A stretch of DNA of 64,000 nt from a virus, in IMG/VR virus record IMGVR_UViG_3300037847_003323, positions 1,213 through 65,212 of that record. One strand, written 5' to 3'. The notes below the pieces were generated by a model. The model was not told where the DNA came from. It did not search any database and saw nothing but the letters and a program-made list of their open reading frames with translations. The translations under genes and the position numbers were made by a program. Of this stretch, positions 27,401 through 33,565 are shown one piece after another; position 1 is the stretch's first letter, and every line of letters begins with the position of its first letter.

Positions 27401-28980
27401 ATGTTCTTGGCATTAATACAATTGGAAATAATTCTCTTGGACTTGGAGCACAATTCTCCGTTGTTTCTATCGCAAGCACTAGCGAATTGGTTCTTGAGGG
27501 AGTTCAGGGTGACTTTGTTGTTGCTGGTTCTGGAAGCACAGTTACTTTCTTCAACGGTGTTACTGGACTTACTACAGACTTAAATGCCGCTGCTGGTGGT
27601 AATGTTCAAATCAACAATTTGGCAACAGTTTCTGATGGTGTTCACTTCGTTGTCAACCATAAGAACCACGGTATGTACTTTAATGACAACCGTGTAACGA
27701 TTGAAGGTGTCAAGTCCGATCAACCTGCTACTAGACTAACAACAACTCTGAATTCTACTTCCACTTCACCAATTTCTATTGAAAGTGATAGTGGTTTCGA
27801 TACCTTTGAGAATGTTGGAGTTGGAACCACTAATGCTGGTTATCTCTTAATTGGAAATGAAATCATCTCCTACACATCTGCAGATAGCAACACTATCAGT
27901 GGTGTAACTAGAAGTGTTGATTCCACCACCAGTAGAGAGTATCCATCAGGAACACCAGTCTTCAAGTATGAGACAAACGGTGTGTCCTTGAGAAGAATCA
28001 ATAAGACACACAATCTTAATAACACCACAGTTTCCAATCCAATCACATTTGATTCATATACAATCAAACTCGATCAGGGTTCTAGTGGAGTTGGTAGAAG
28101 CACAGGTGAAAGTCAACCAATTCTGTATTTTGCTACTACCAAGTCTGCTGGTGGAAACAGCGTTTTTGCAACTCAGAATATTCCCTTTGAACTTATTACC
28201 CCAATGGTTCAACATGTTTCTGTTCCAGGAACTGTTCTTAATGCATCTCTCAGAAGTATTACTGCAACAAGTCAGAGTGGAAATGAACTTCCATATCTGA
28301 ACACTGGATTTGAAGACGTTGCAGTCAACAGAACCAACTACTTACCAACTCCTAGAGCAATCTACTCTAGAATCAATGAGACTACAAAACTGACTACTGA
28401 GGCAGGTAATAAGTCAATGCACTTGAGAGTTAATCTCAATAGCACTGACTCTAGAATCTCGCCTATGGTTGACTTGCAGAGAGTCAATGCAGTTCTTACA
28501 TCAAATAGAGTTAACAAAATCATCACTAATTACGCGACTGACAATAGAGTTAACTCTGTATTCAACGATCCTACTGCATTCCAATATCTCTCCAAGGAAA
28601 TCGATCTTGAGAATCCTGCAACAGGACTCAAGATTCTGGTTGACGCTCACATTAATGAATACTCTGACATTAGAGCATTCTACGCGATTGGTGATTCTGA
28701 CAACTTCAACCCCATTTACGTTCCATTCCCAGGTTTCAATAATCTTAATTCTAGAGGCGACGTTCTCAATGTTGCTGACAGCGATGGATTGCCTGATACC
28801 TTCGTACCACCCAACACAGATCGTGGATTCCGTTCTTCTGAAATTGATTATCGTGAGTATGTATTTACTGCAGATAATCTGCCTTCCTTCAGAAATTATA
28901 GAATCAAGATTGTCATGACATCTACTTCTCAGGTTTACGTTCCTAGAGCAAGAGATTTGAGAGTTATTGCACTTGCATGA
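21484..28980 (+). CDS. DUF4815-type baseplate/fibre protein (2498 aa)
   Basis: The N-terminus (LNVAPYFDDFDANNDYYKVL, then PGYPVQARELNNLQSILQSQ) is the hallmark of the DUF4815 phage tail proteins; KISPGRAFVKGYDIE (about 352-366) belongs to the same domain. Around 1405-1440 is the fibre motif FMRSRNIQFNANSVKPSTRL followed by YPFFDG. From about 1684, DPLAQSFGIDDETGIYLTS starts a module common in T4-like tail proteins. Between these are at least three SGA-type repeats (ITGESSGVTAVVEE; IKGERSGATAFLRS) and two GSGY units (about 1915-1970). The position between gp8 and gp13 corresponds to T4 genes 9-12, so it probably replaces the peripheral baseplate and short-fibre attachment proteins. Overlaps the next start (ATGATGG). 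Confidence 0.85.
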   Translation: MPQETNLNVAPYFDDFDANNDYYKVLFKPGYPVQARELNNLQSILQSQIENFGQHFFKEGAKVIPGNTSYSSTYDCVQLVNTYVGIPLSNYLKQLVGSTITGESSGVTAVVEECLLDSESERNNTTLYISYLSSGIDDAQKTFSDGELLSSSANIATGRTIIGAGEPFASTIPTDATTTGSAFFIQNGIYFAKGNFIQVADETMLLDQYGSEPSYRIGLLITENVVNSDIDETLTDNARGFNNYAAPGADRLKITASLTKKELTDFNDSNFIELAVVQAGRLRSKKETTSYKHLEDKLASRTYAESGDYYVKPFDLVVKESLNDNVGNRGVFEPGQLTYSGSSPAEDLALYKISPGRAFVKGYDIETLGTTYLDSLKPRSLKILEGQAINYNAGSTFKLNRVFGSPEIGIGNTFILSLRDARVGIASTIAAGSEIGLARVYDFNLDSGSYNAAVPDTNEWSLRLYDIQTVTEISVNEPITLTVPTHIKGERSGATAFLRSAVTDKVSFNVYDKSGDFLVGESFIIDGVANTRVATAVTAYGFSDVKSVHATTGSGSTVTYFSGDTIQTLGFSVGVSSISGESGGVSTVTSVNTRFPSNISVGNIVRFSNGTSSDPAFASVVSVASSAIVVSGVTTVAGVADGKLPASQTDLSAFDVMVTRQDASVDNSFFTEMPRANIAEIDLTDASLIIRRSYSVNIANNQLSSKVVAGNNETFQPFDVERYTLIRSNGKTEVLTSDKFELTVGNSQLQLYNLGADDTAATLVATLKKVNPKSKVKLKNRVNTLIVDKSTNVASGIGTTTINDGLTYGNYPFGTRVQDEFISLNTPDIIKIHAIYEVATNPATDNSDPSAPKAVLTSITGATGKTTDLISGEMLEGEESGAIAMVAEKVNDTTISFIPENKFNFILGETVFFKESNLRAVVSNVQVPSLEVSANFKFNTGQNPSFYDTGFITKREGKKSPQRKLKIYFESGNYQSSDDGDITTVQSYDTFDYKTEIQSINGVRNTDMIDIRPRTAPYTVSENSRSPLEFLGRTFTQSGDSAANILASNESIVTDFSFYLGRIDRVYVNKFGQMQVKYGTPSENPQKPAPIQDALEIASITLPPYLYDVGTADVQFLDHKRYRMVDIKKLEGRIKNLEYYTTLSLLETNTANLFISDDSGLNRFKSGFYVDNFTSLNAQEDNVKFKNSIDAKHKELRPEHFTTSVDLMPGPVEGVNAQTDKQFAAPQGSNIRKTGDIVSLDYTEVEWLSQQFATRTESVTPFLISFWQGSIELTPASDTWTDQQRIDARVINVEGNFAETLQVASRTLDVDPQTGFAPSIWNAWETEWTGQEIIDTSSERFVSGGGDRTIGSGNGIVNRWQETVTDRVVQDNFREIIDTGIQTRTGTRTVITEQFDETSQGDRVVSRALISFMRSRNIQFNANSVKPSTRLYPFFDGEGVSKYCVPKLLEITMLSGTFQVGETVSGVMLPSAQQPVDDEGTAAAITFRVATSNHRAGPYNSPTAVYLINPYDRQTLPGTYSSTSQVLNVDCFSLSNEPEGTYSGFVAKDMRLTGQTSGAQATVSNLRLVSDISANIQGSFFIPDPNFANNPRFETGAKVFALNNLDSNDRMAATSYSEEQFTSTGTLETVQETIISTRNARTEIQNVSEQRDTSRTTGTQFVGTETLSTSQRRITVNQRGWVGDPLAQSFGIDDETGIYLTSCDIYFASVDDGSTPVTFQLRTMDNGLPTGRILPFSEVVLSPSDIETSADGSVATRFTFKAPVYMEAGVEYCMVLLSNSTKYQVYISRVGEVDLITQTFISNQPFLGSLFKSQNASTWEPSQWEDLKFNLYRAEFSQLTGSVDLFNPELSKGNQQIARLQPNPIEFTSRTIRVGINSTLEDTALVIGNTVTQFGTNASGTFVASAGVATDTLNVINTGIGYTPSEDTLLFGSVPLVTITGSGRDAKADVTINNGVAVAATITESGSGYVVGDVLGINTIGNNSLGLGAQFSVVSIASTSELVLEGVQGDFVVAGSGSTVTFFNGVTGLTTDLNAAAGGNVQINNLATVSDGVHFVVNHKNHGMYFNDNRVTIEGVKSDQPATRLTTTLNSTSTSPISIESDSGFDTFENVGVGTTNAGYLLIGNEIISYTSADSNTISGVTRSVDSTTSREYPSGTPVFKYETNGVSLRRINKTHNLNNTTVSNPITFDSYTIKLDQGSSGVGRSTGESQPILYFATTKSAGGNSVFATQNIPFELITPMVQHVSVPGTVLNASLRSITATSQSGNELPYLNTGFEDVAVNRTNYLPTPRAIYSRINETTKLTTEAGNKSMHLRVNLNSTDSRISPMVDLQRVNAVLTSNRVNKIITNYATDNRVNSVFNDPTAFQYLSKEIDLENPATGLKILVDAHINEYSDIRAFYAIGDSDNFNPIYVPFPGFNNLNSRGDVLNVADSDGLPDTFVPPNTDRGFRSSEIDYREYVFTADNLPSFRNYRIKIVMTSTSQVYVPRARDLRVIALA

Positions 28981-29201
28981 TGGAACATTTAAGAGTTGAA
29001 GGGCACAACAATCTGTACAGAGATCCTCAAACTGGTTCAATTATTAACAAAAATAGGACTCAGTTTGAGGAATATGTAACAAAACGAAGTGCGAAATCTG
29101 AAGAGAATCAAAAGATACAACGACTAGAAGACGACTTTGCTAACATTAAGAATGATATTGACGAAATAAAAAGTCTACTAAGGAGTCTTTCAAACAAATG
29201 A
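28977..29201 (+). CDS. Small coiled-coil protein downstream of the DUF4815 gene (74 aa)
   Basis: ATG 28977 (or 28980) overlaps the stop of the giant fibre gene. The N-terminal half (HLRVEGHNNLYRDPQTGSII) reads like the short 'VxGxxxLxRDxxTGAIIN' start seen in small T4-like phage proteins next to tail genes; the C-terminal half (QRLEDDFANIKNDIDEIKSL) is a clear coiled coil with heptad Leu/Ile. It may help assemble or trimerise a neighbouring fibre. The stop overlaps the next start (ATGA). Confidence 0.7.
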   Translation: MMEHLRVEGHNNLYRDPQTGSIINKNRTQFEEYVTKRSAKSEENQKIQRLEDDFANIKNDIDEIKSLLRSLSNK

Positions 29202-29377
29202 ACCCAGACAGTATCGAATTGAAAAATCTTTCAAAGATGTTTGCATATACCCAACTTGCATCTGAGATAGATAGTTGTAATGATATTGAAACTCTGCGAA
29301 ATACTGCGAAGTCTTTCTGCAAATTATATTATAAGCAACAAGAAACAATGTCAGTTATAGGGATGCCCGATGTCTAA
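29198..29377 (+). CDS. Small helical protein of unknown function (59 aa)
   Basis: ATG 29198 overlaps the previous stop and TAA 29375-29377 overlaps the following start, so three consecutive genes are translationally coupled. The 59 residues (MNPDSIELKNLSKMFAYTQL...) form likely helices with two Cys (DSCND, FCKLYY). It shares operon position with the coiled-coil protein and the beta-rich 128-aa protein, which suggests a virion or assembly role. No family recognised. Confidence 0.6.
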   Translation: MNPDSIELKNLSKMFAYTQLASEIDSCNDIETLRNTAKSFCKLYYKQQETMSVIGMPDV

Positions 29378-29756
29378 TAGGAATATCACTTTCGATGAGC
29401 AGTCTGGTGTGCCTTATGCCGCCAATCTGACTATCTTTGGTGGCGCAGATTTCAGTAATGTTTTTACAGTTAAAGATCCTAATGGTTCTTTAATTAACTT
29501 TACTGGATATGATGCATCTTCACAGATGACAAAAAGCGTTTCTATTGGTTCATCTGGATTCCCTGCAGCAACTTTTACCGCAGGAATCTCTAGTGCTCTT
29601 GGCGGAAAAATCAAAATTTCATTAGGTTCTACTGAGACACGTACCTTGGCAGAGGGTAGATATGTTTATAATGTTTTAGTGAGTTCTGGTTCTACAATTT
29701 ACAGTATTGTAAACGGGAATATTACCGTTCAACCAGGCATTTCCTCAGCTCCCTAA
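29370..29756 (+). CDS. Beta-rich virion-type protein (128 aa)
   Basis: Starts at ATG 29370, eight bases inside the previous gene, and stops at TAA 29754-29756. The sequence (NITFDEQSGVPYAANLTIFG, then GADFSNVFTVKDPNGSLINF) reads as an immunoglobulin-like beta sandwich of the kind found upstream of neck genes in many phages: 'GADFxxxFxVxDxxGxxxNLTGY' is common to such proteins. The terminal TISIVNGNITVQP-type strands complete the sandwich. A late-promoter variant overlaps its stop. Probable minor structural component, location in the virion unknown. Confidence 0.7.
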   Translation: MSNRNITFDEQSGVPYAANLTIFGGADFSNVFTVKDPNGSLINFTGYDASSQMTKSVSIGSSGFPAATFTAGISSALGGKIKISLGSTETRTLAEGRYVYNVLVSSGSTIYSIVNGNITVQPGISSAP

Positions 29757-29759
29757 ATA
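29752..29759 (+). promoter_or_regulatory. Late-promoter variant CCTAAATA before gene 13
   Basis: CTAAATA core instead of ATAAATA, overlapping the TAA stop of the 128-aa gene, 22 bases before the gp13 start. The same CTAAATA core occurs before genes 18 and 3, so it may be a genuine variant. Confidence 0.4.
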
Positions 29760-29781
29760 TTACTATAGAGGTATCAGGTAA

Positions 29782-30642
29782 ATGGCTCAACCATCTACTA
29801 GGCAAGAACTGATTGATTATTGTAAAAGAAAACTTGGAGCACCAGTTCTAGAAATTAACGTTGCAGATGAGCAGATTCAAGACTTAGTTGATGATGCGCT
29901 GCAATTTTTCTATGAAAGGCATTTTGATGGTGTCATTCAGAGTTATTTAAAGTATCAAATCACTGATGATGATGTCAGTAGAGGAAAAGCACGTCCTCCT
30001 GGCGCAACTGGTGAAGATCAGACTGGAATTACAACCTCAACTGCTTCAGCAAATATTGTTGGCACTGCAGTAACTTTCAGTTATTACGAAAATAGCAATT
30101 ATATTCAAGTTCCACCTGCAATTATTGGAATCAACAAGATTTTCCAATATGATGATGCAAGAGGACTGAGCATGAACAACATGTTCAGTTTCAAATATCA
30201 GTTATTCCTCAACGATTTCTATTATTGGGGCAATACTGACTTATTGACGTATTCTATGGGAATGAGTTATCTAGAGACTATCAATTTCCTGACAAATACG
30301 CACAAACAAATTAGATTCAATCAGAGACAAGATAGATTATATCTCGATGTTGACTGGAGTAACTTAAAGTCTGGCGATTTCATCATTCTTGATTGTTGGA
30401 GAACGGTAGATCCTGACGATTATTCAAGAGTATACAACGATTCTTTCCTGAAACCATATTTGACTGCCTTAATTAAGAAGCAATGGGGACAAAACCTCAT
30501 CAAATTCAATGGTGTCAAACTTCCTGGTGGAGTTGAACTCAATGGAAGACAAATTTATGATGATGCAGAGAAAGAAATTGAAAAAATCATGGAAAAGATG
30601 TCCAATACTTATGAACTGCCACCTTTAGACATGATTGGTTGA
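29782..30642 (+). CDS. 13: Neck protein gp13
   Basis: The 286-residue protein has the gp13 N-terminus of cyanophages: TRQELIDYCKRKLGAPVLEI followed by 'NVADEQIQDLVDDALQFFYE', helical, in the fashion of head-completion adaptors. A central stretch (about 118-165) has the conserved GINKIFQYDDARG and YQLFLNDFYYWGN. gp13 binds to the portal after packaging and with gp14 seals the head for tail joining. Neighbours are gp14, directly downstream with only one base between stop and start. Confidence 0.9.
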   Translation: MAQPSTRQELIDYCKRKLGAPVLEINVADEQIQDLVDDALQFFYERHFDGVIQSYLKYQITDDDVSRGKARPPGATGEDQTGITTSTASANIVGTAVTFSYYENSNYIQVPPAIIGINKIFQYDDARGLSMNNMFSFKYQLFLNDFYYWGNTDLLTYSMGMSYLETINFLTNTHKQIRFNQRQDRLYLDVDWSNLKSGDFIILDCWRTVDPDDYSRVYNDSFLKPYLTALIKKQWGQNLIKFNGVKLPGGVELNGRQIYDDAEKEIEKIMEKMSNTYELPPLDMIG

Positions 30643-30643
30643 T

Positions 30644-32035
30644 ATGTTAAATCCATTCTTCCTCCAAGGTTCCTCTGGGGAACAAAATCTTGTTCAAGAC
30701 TTAATCAACGAACAGTTGAGGATGTATGGTGTCGAGGTGCATTATATTCCTAGACAGTATATCACCTCAAATACTGTTCTTAGAGAGGTAATTGAGTCAG
30801 AATTTAATCATGCATATCCAATCGAGGCATATATCAACAATTTTGACGGATATGGCGACAATACTCAATTATTGTCCAAATTTGGCATTCAGGCAACAAA
30901 CGAAATTAACTTAATTATCTCTCAAGAGAGATTTACTGACTATATTTCCCCTTTGATGGCAAATTTGCCCAATGTTAGGTTGTCAACCCGTCCAAAAGAA
31001 GGCGATTTGATTTATTTCCCTCTTGGAAAGCGTCTTTTTGAGATAAAATTCGTAGAACATGAAAAACCCTTCTATCAATTACAGAAAAACTACGTTTATG
31101 AACTGAGATGTGAACTCTTCCGTTATGAAGACGAAGATATTGACACTGGAATTGAGACAATCGATGAACTTGTTGAAGATGCAGGTAATATTCAGACTTT
31201 GACACTCATTGGCGGTGGCACAACAGCAACGGCATCTGTTGGAATTGTTGATGGTGCTGTTATGAAAGTCAACATCACAAATAGAGGTGAGGGATATCGA
31301 TATCCACCTAGAGTTGCATTCTCATCAGCACCAACTGGTGGATTGACTGCGGTTGGTATTGCAACACTGCTTGGAGACTTGACAAATTGCGATGGAACAC
31401 AAGTTGGTAGCAAAGTTCAGGGTGTTCAGATTATAAACCCTGGTTTTGGATACACTGTTGCTCCAGGAATCGCATTCATTGGACTTTCAACAGATCCTGG
31501 CGTCGGTGCTGCTGCATCCACAGTTATTGGTAATGGTTCTGTTGGTGTTGTCACGCTCACAGATCCAGGTTCTGGTTATGTTGTGGCACCAACGGTTACA
31601 ATTACTGCTCCAGGAATTGGAACAACAGCAGCAACAGCAATCGCACTTGTCAGTGCTGCAGGAACAATTACAGGAATCAGACTCACAAATGCAGGTGCTG
31701 GATATACAGAGGCACCTACAATCACTATTGGCAATCCTGCAGTGGGAGGAACTGGAAACTTCATCGATGGAGAGACAGTCACAGGTTCTCAGTCTGGAAT
31801 TACTGCAAGAGTCAAGACTTGGAATTCTTCGACAAACAAACTCAATATCACCGAAGTTACTGGAGACTTTATACCAGGGGAAACCATCACAGGTGGAACG
31901 AGTGGTGCATCTTATCAATTAAGTGTCTACGAAGAAAACAATATCGTTGGCGCATTCCCAGATAACGACACGATTCAAAACGAAGCAGATGCAATTCTAG
32001 ACTTCAGTGAAAAGAATCCTTTTGGTACACCGTGA
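30644..32035 (+). CDS. 14: Neck protein gp14 with added beta-module C-terminus
   Basis: I choose ATG 30644 because the upstream TTG would overlap gp13. Residues 1-180 are gp14-like: NPFFLQGSSGEQNLVQDLIN, 'EQLRMYGVEVHYIPRQYI', and ERFTDYISPLMANLPNVRLS, then EGDLIYFPLGKRLFEIKFVE. The total of 463 residues far exceeds T4 gp14 (256). The additional part (about 185-455) is made of four GSGY-type units (for example DPGSGYVVAPTVTITAP) and two SGA-type units (DGETVTGSQSGITARV; PGETITGGTSGASYQL). gp14 forms the second neck ring; the extension would be displayed at the neck and could serve as whisker-like or adhesion decoration. Confidence 0.9.
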   Translation: MLNPFFLQGSSGEQNLVQDLINEQLRMYGVEVHYIPRQYITSNTVLREVIESEFNHAYPIEAYINNFDGYGDNTQLLSKFGIQATNEINLIISQERFTDYISPLMANLPNVRLSTRPKEGDLIYFPLGKRLFEIKFVEHEKPFYQLQKNYVYELRCELFRYEDEDIDTGIETIDELVEDAGNIQTLTLIGGGTTATASVGIVDGAVMKVNITNRGEGYRYPPRVAFSSAPTGGLTAVGIATLLGDLTNCDGTQVGSKVQGVQIINPGFGYTVAPGIAFIGLSTDPGVGAAASTVIGNGSVGVVTLTDPGSGYVVAPTVTITAPGIGTTAATAIALVSAAGTITGIRLTNAGAGYTEAPTITIGNPAVGGTGNFIDGETVTGSQSGITARVKTWNSSTNKLNITEVTGDFIPGETITGGTSGASYQLSVYEENNIVGAFPDNDTIQNEADAILDFSEKNPFGTP

Positions 32036-32043
32036 TATAAATA
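32036..32043 (+). promoter_or_regulatory. Late-promoter octamer TATAAATA before gene 15
   Basis: Perfect match to the T4 late element directly after the gp14 stop, 35 bases before the gp15 start. Confidence 0.7.
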
Positions 32044-32077
32044 CTAATTAAGTTAGAAGTGTATTGTAGGCAATGCC

Positions 32078-33082
32078 ATGTTTGAATATTTTTATCACGA
32101 AATCTTAAGAAAGACTATCATTGCCTTTGGTACTCTTTTTAATGGAATTGAGATAAAACACACGGACTCTGATGACTCAGTAACAGAAGTCATCCGTGTC
32201 CCTCTTGCATACGGTCCTACCCAGAAATTTCTAGCAAGACTTGAGCAGTCGCCTAATCTGAGCAAATCAACTCAGATTTCTTTACCCAGAATGTCCTTTG
32301 AATTTGTTGGACTTCAATATGATGGGACTAGAAAGGTAACAACGACTCAAACTTTTATTACAACCGATCCTAACGATAAAACTCAAGTCAAAAAGGCATA
32401 TATGCCTGTGCCATATAACATGGCGTTTGAGATGACAATCTATACTAAATTGAATGATGACATGCTTCAGATTGTGGAGCAAATTTTGCCATATTTCCAA
32501 CCAGCATTCAACTTAACGGTTGATTTAGTTGAATCTATCGGAGAAAAGAGAGATATTCCCGTCACTATCGAGAATATCACAATGCAAGATGATTATGAAG
32601 GTGATTTCTCTACAAGGAGAGCACTGTATTACACTATTAGATTTACTGCGAAAACATACATGTTTGGACCTGTTACGACAGCAACCAAAGATCTTATCAA
32701 GAAGGTTCAGATTGGTTACGTTGCAGGTGGAGCAACACAAACTCCTACAAGAGACGTTACTTATTCTGTTACACCAAGAGCAACTCAAAATTATACTGGA
32801 GATGCTGTTACAACTCTGTCTCAAGATATCGGTGTTACTGGTAAGTATGTTGAGATGGCGGATACCTCTGGTATTGCAGATGGTAGTTACATTAACATTG
32901 ATAATGAGCAAATGTATGTACTTGAGATTACCTCAGGAACCAAGATTAAGGTTGATAGAGGTGTAGATAACACGACGGCAGAAAAACACGTTTCTGGTGC
33001 GGAAGTACACCTTATCACCGCTGCTGATAATGCACTTATTGAAATTGGCGATGACTTCGGATTTGACGGAAATCTCTTCTAA
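32078..33082 (+). CDS. 15: Tail terminator / sheath stabiliser gp15
   Basis: The start (MFEYFYHEILRKTIIAFGTL) and the middle (MTIYTKLNDDMLQIVEQILP followed by YFQPAFN) correspond closely to T4 gp15 (MFGYFY..., DDMFQIVEQILPYFQPHFN). gp15 hexamers cap the tail and join it to the neck. At 334 residues it is longer than T4 gp15 (272). The extra C-terminus (about 245-330) includes a module with YINIDNEQMYVLEITSGTKI then a DRGVDNTTAEKH segment; the same unit occurs in the gp7-like and DUF4815 proteins. Overlaps gene 16 by one base (TAATG). Confidence 0.92.
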   Translation: MFEYFYHEILRKTIIAFGTLFNGIEIKHTDSDDSVTEVIRVPLAYGPTQKFLARLEQSPNLSKSTQISLPRMSFEFVGLQYDGTRKVTTTQTFITTDPNDKTQVKKAYMPVPYNMAFEMTIYTKLNDDMLQIVEQILPYFQPAFNLTVDLVESIGEKRDIPVTIENITMQDDYEGDFSTRRALYYTIRFTAKTYMFGPVTTATKDLIKKVQIGYVAGGATQTPTRDVTYSVTPRATQNYTGDAVTTLSQDIGVTGKYVEMADTSGIADGSYINIDNEQMYVLEITSGTKIKVDRGVDNTTAEKHVSGAEVHLITAADNALIEIGDDFGFDGNLF

Positions 33083-33519
33083 TGACTACTATGAGTAAAA
33101 AATTTGATGAGTTAAATGATGCTTTTGAGGTTGAAAGCGAAGTTTTGTCTAGTGAAATTAAGAAGGTAGAAACAAATCCTTCAAATCCAAAGCATGATGA
33201 TGATATTCAGAAGGATTATGAATATACAAGAGGTAATCTTTACTCCATCATTGAGAAAGGACAGGAAGCATTGAACGGTGTCCTTGAACTTGCTCAAGAG
33301 AGTGAGATGCCTCGTGCCTATGAAGTCGCTGGGCAGTTAATTAAGAACGTTGCAGATGCAACTGATAAGTTACTTGATTTGCAGAAGAAACTGAAAGACG
33401 TAAACGAAGAAAAAGAAGTCAAAGGTCCGTCTACCGTCAACAATGCACTATTTGTAGGTTCTACCGCTGAACTTGCAAAACTCCTCAAAAATCCTCCAAC
33501 TGACAAGTTAGATAAATAA
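33082..33519 (+). CDS. 16: Small terminase subunit gp16
   Basis: At 145 residues and with a central coiled-coil (about 40-115), it fits T4 gp16. Family-like features are the DDDIQKDYEYTRGNLYSIIE segment (T4: 'DLEDDYGVVRRNMHFQQ'), SEMPRAYEVAGQLIKNVADA, and NALFVGSTAELAKLLK near the C-terminus (T4: 'ATVFMGSPTELMDEI'). gp16 recognises concatemeric DNA and regulates gp17. In T4 it lies just before 17; here it is separated from 17 by 7.4 kb of fibre and other genes. The last codons and stop overlap a GATAAATAA octamer. Confidence 0.92.
   Translation: MTTMSKKFDELNDAFEVESEVLSSEIKKVETNPSNPKHDDDIQKDYEYTRGNLYSIIEKGQEALNGVLELAQESEMPRAYEVAGQLIKNVADATDKLLDLQKKLKDVNEEKEVKGPSTVNNALFVGSTAELAKLLKNPPTDKLDK
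33511..33518 (+). promoter_or_regulatory. Late-promoter-like octamer GATAAATA
   Basis: Overlaps the final Asp-Lys codons and stop of gp16, 47 bases upstream of the 1116-aa fibre-like gene. Confidence 0.45.
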
Positions 33520-33565
33520 ACAAAGGAGAGAAATCCTACAGTATTTTTACTAATAACTTTGTCGA

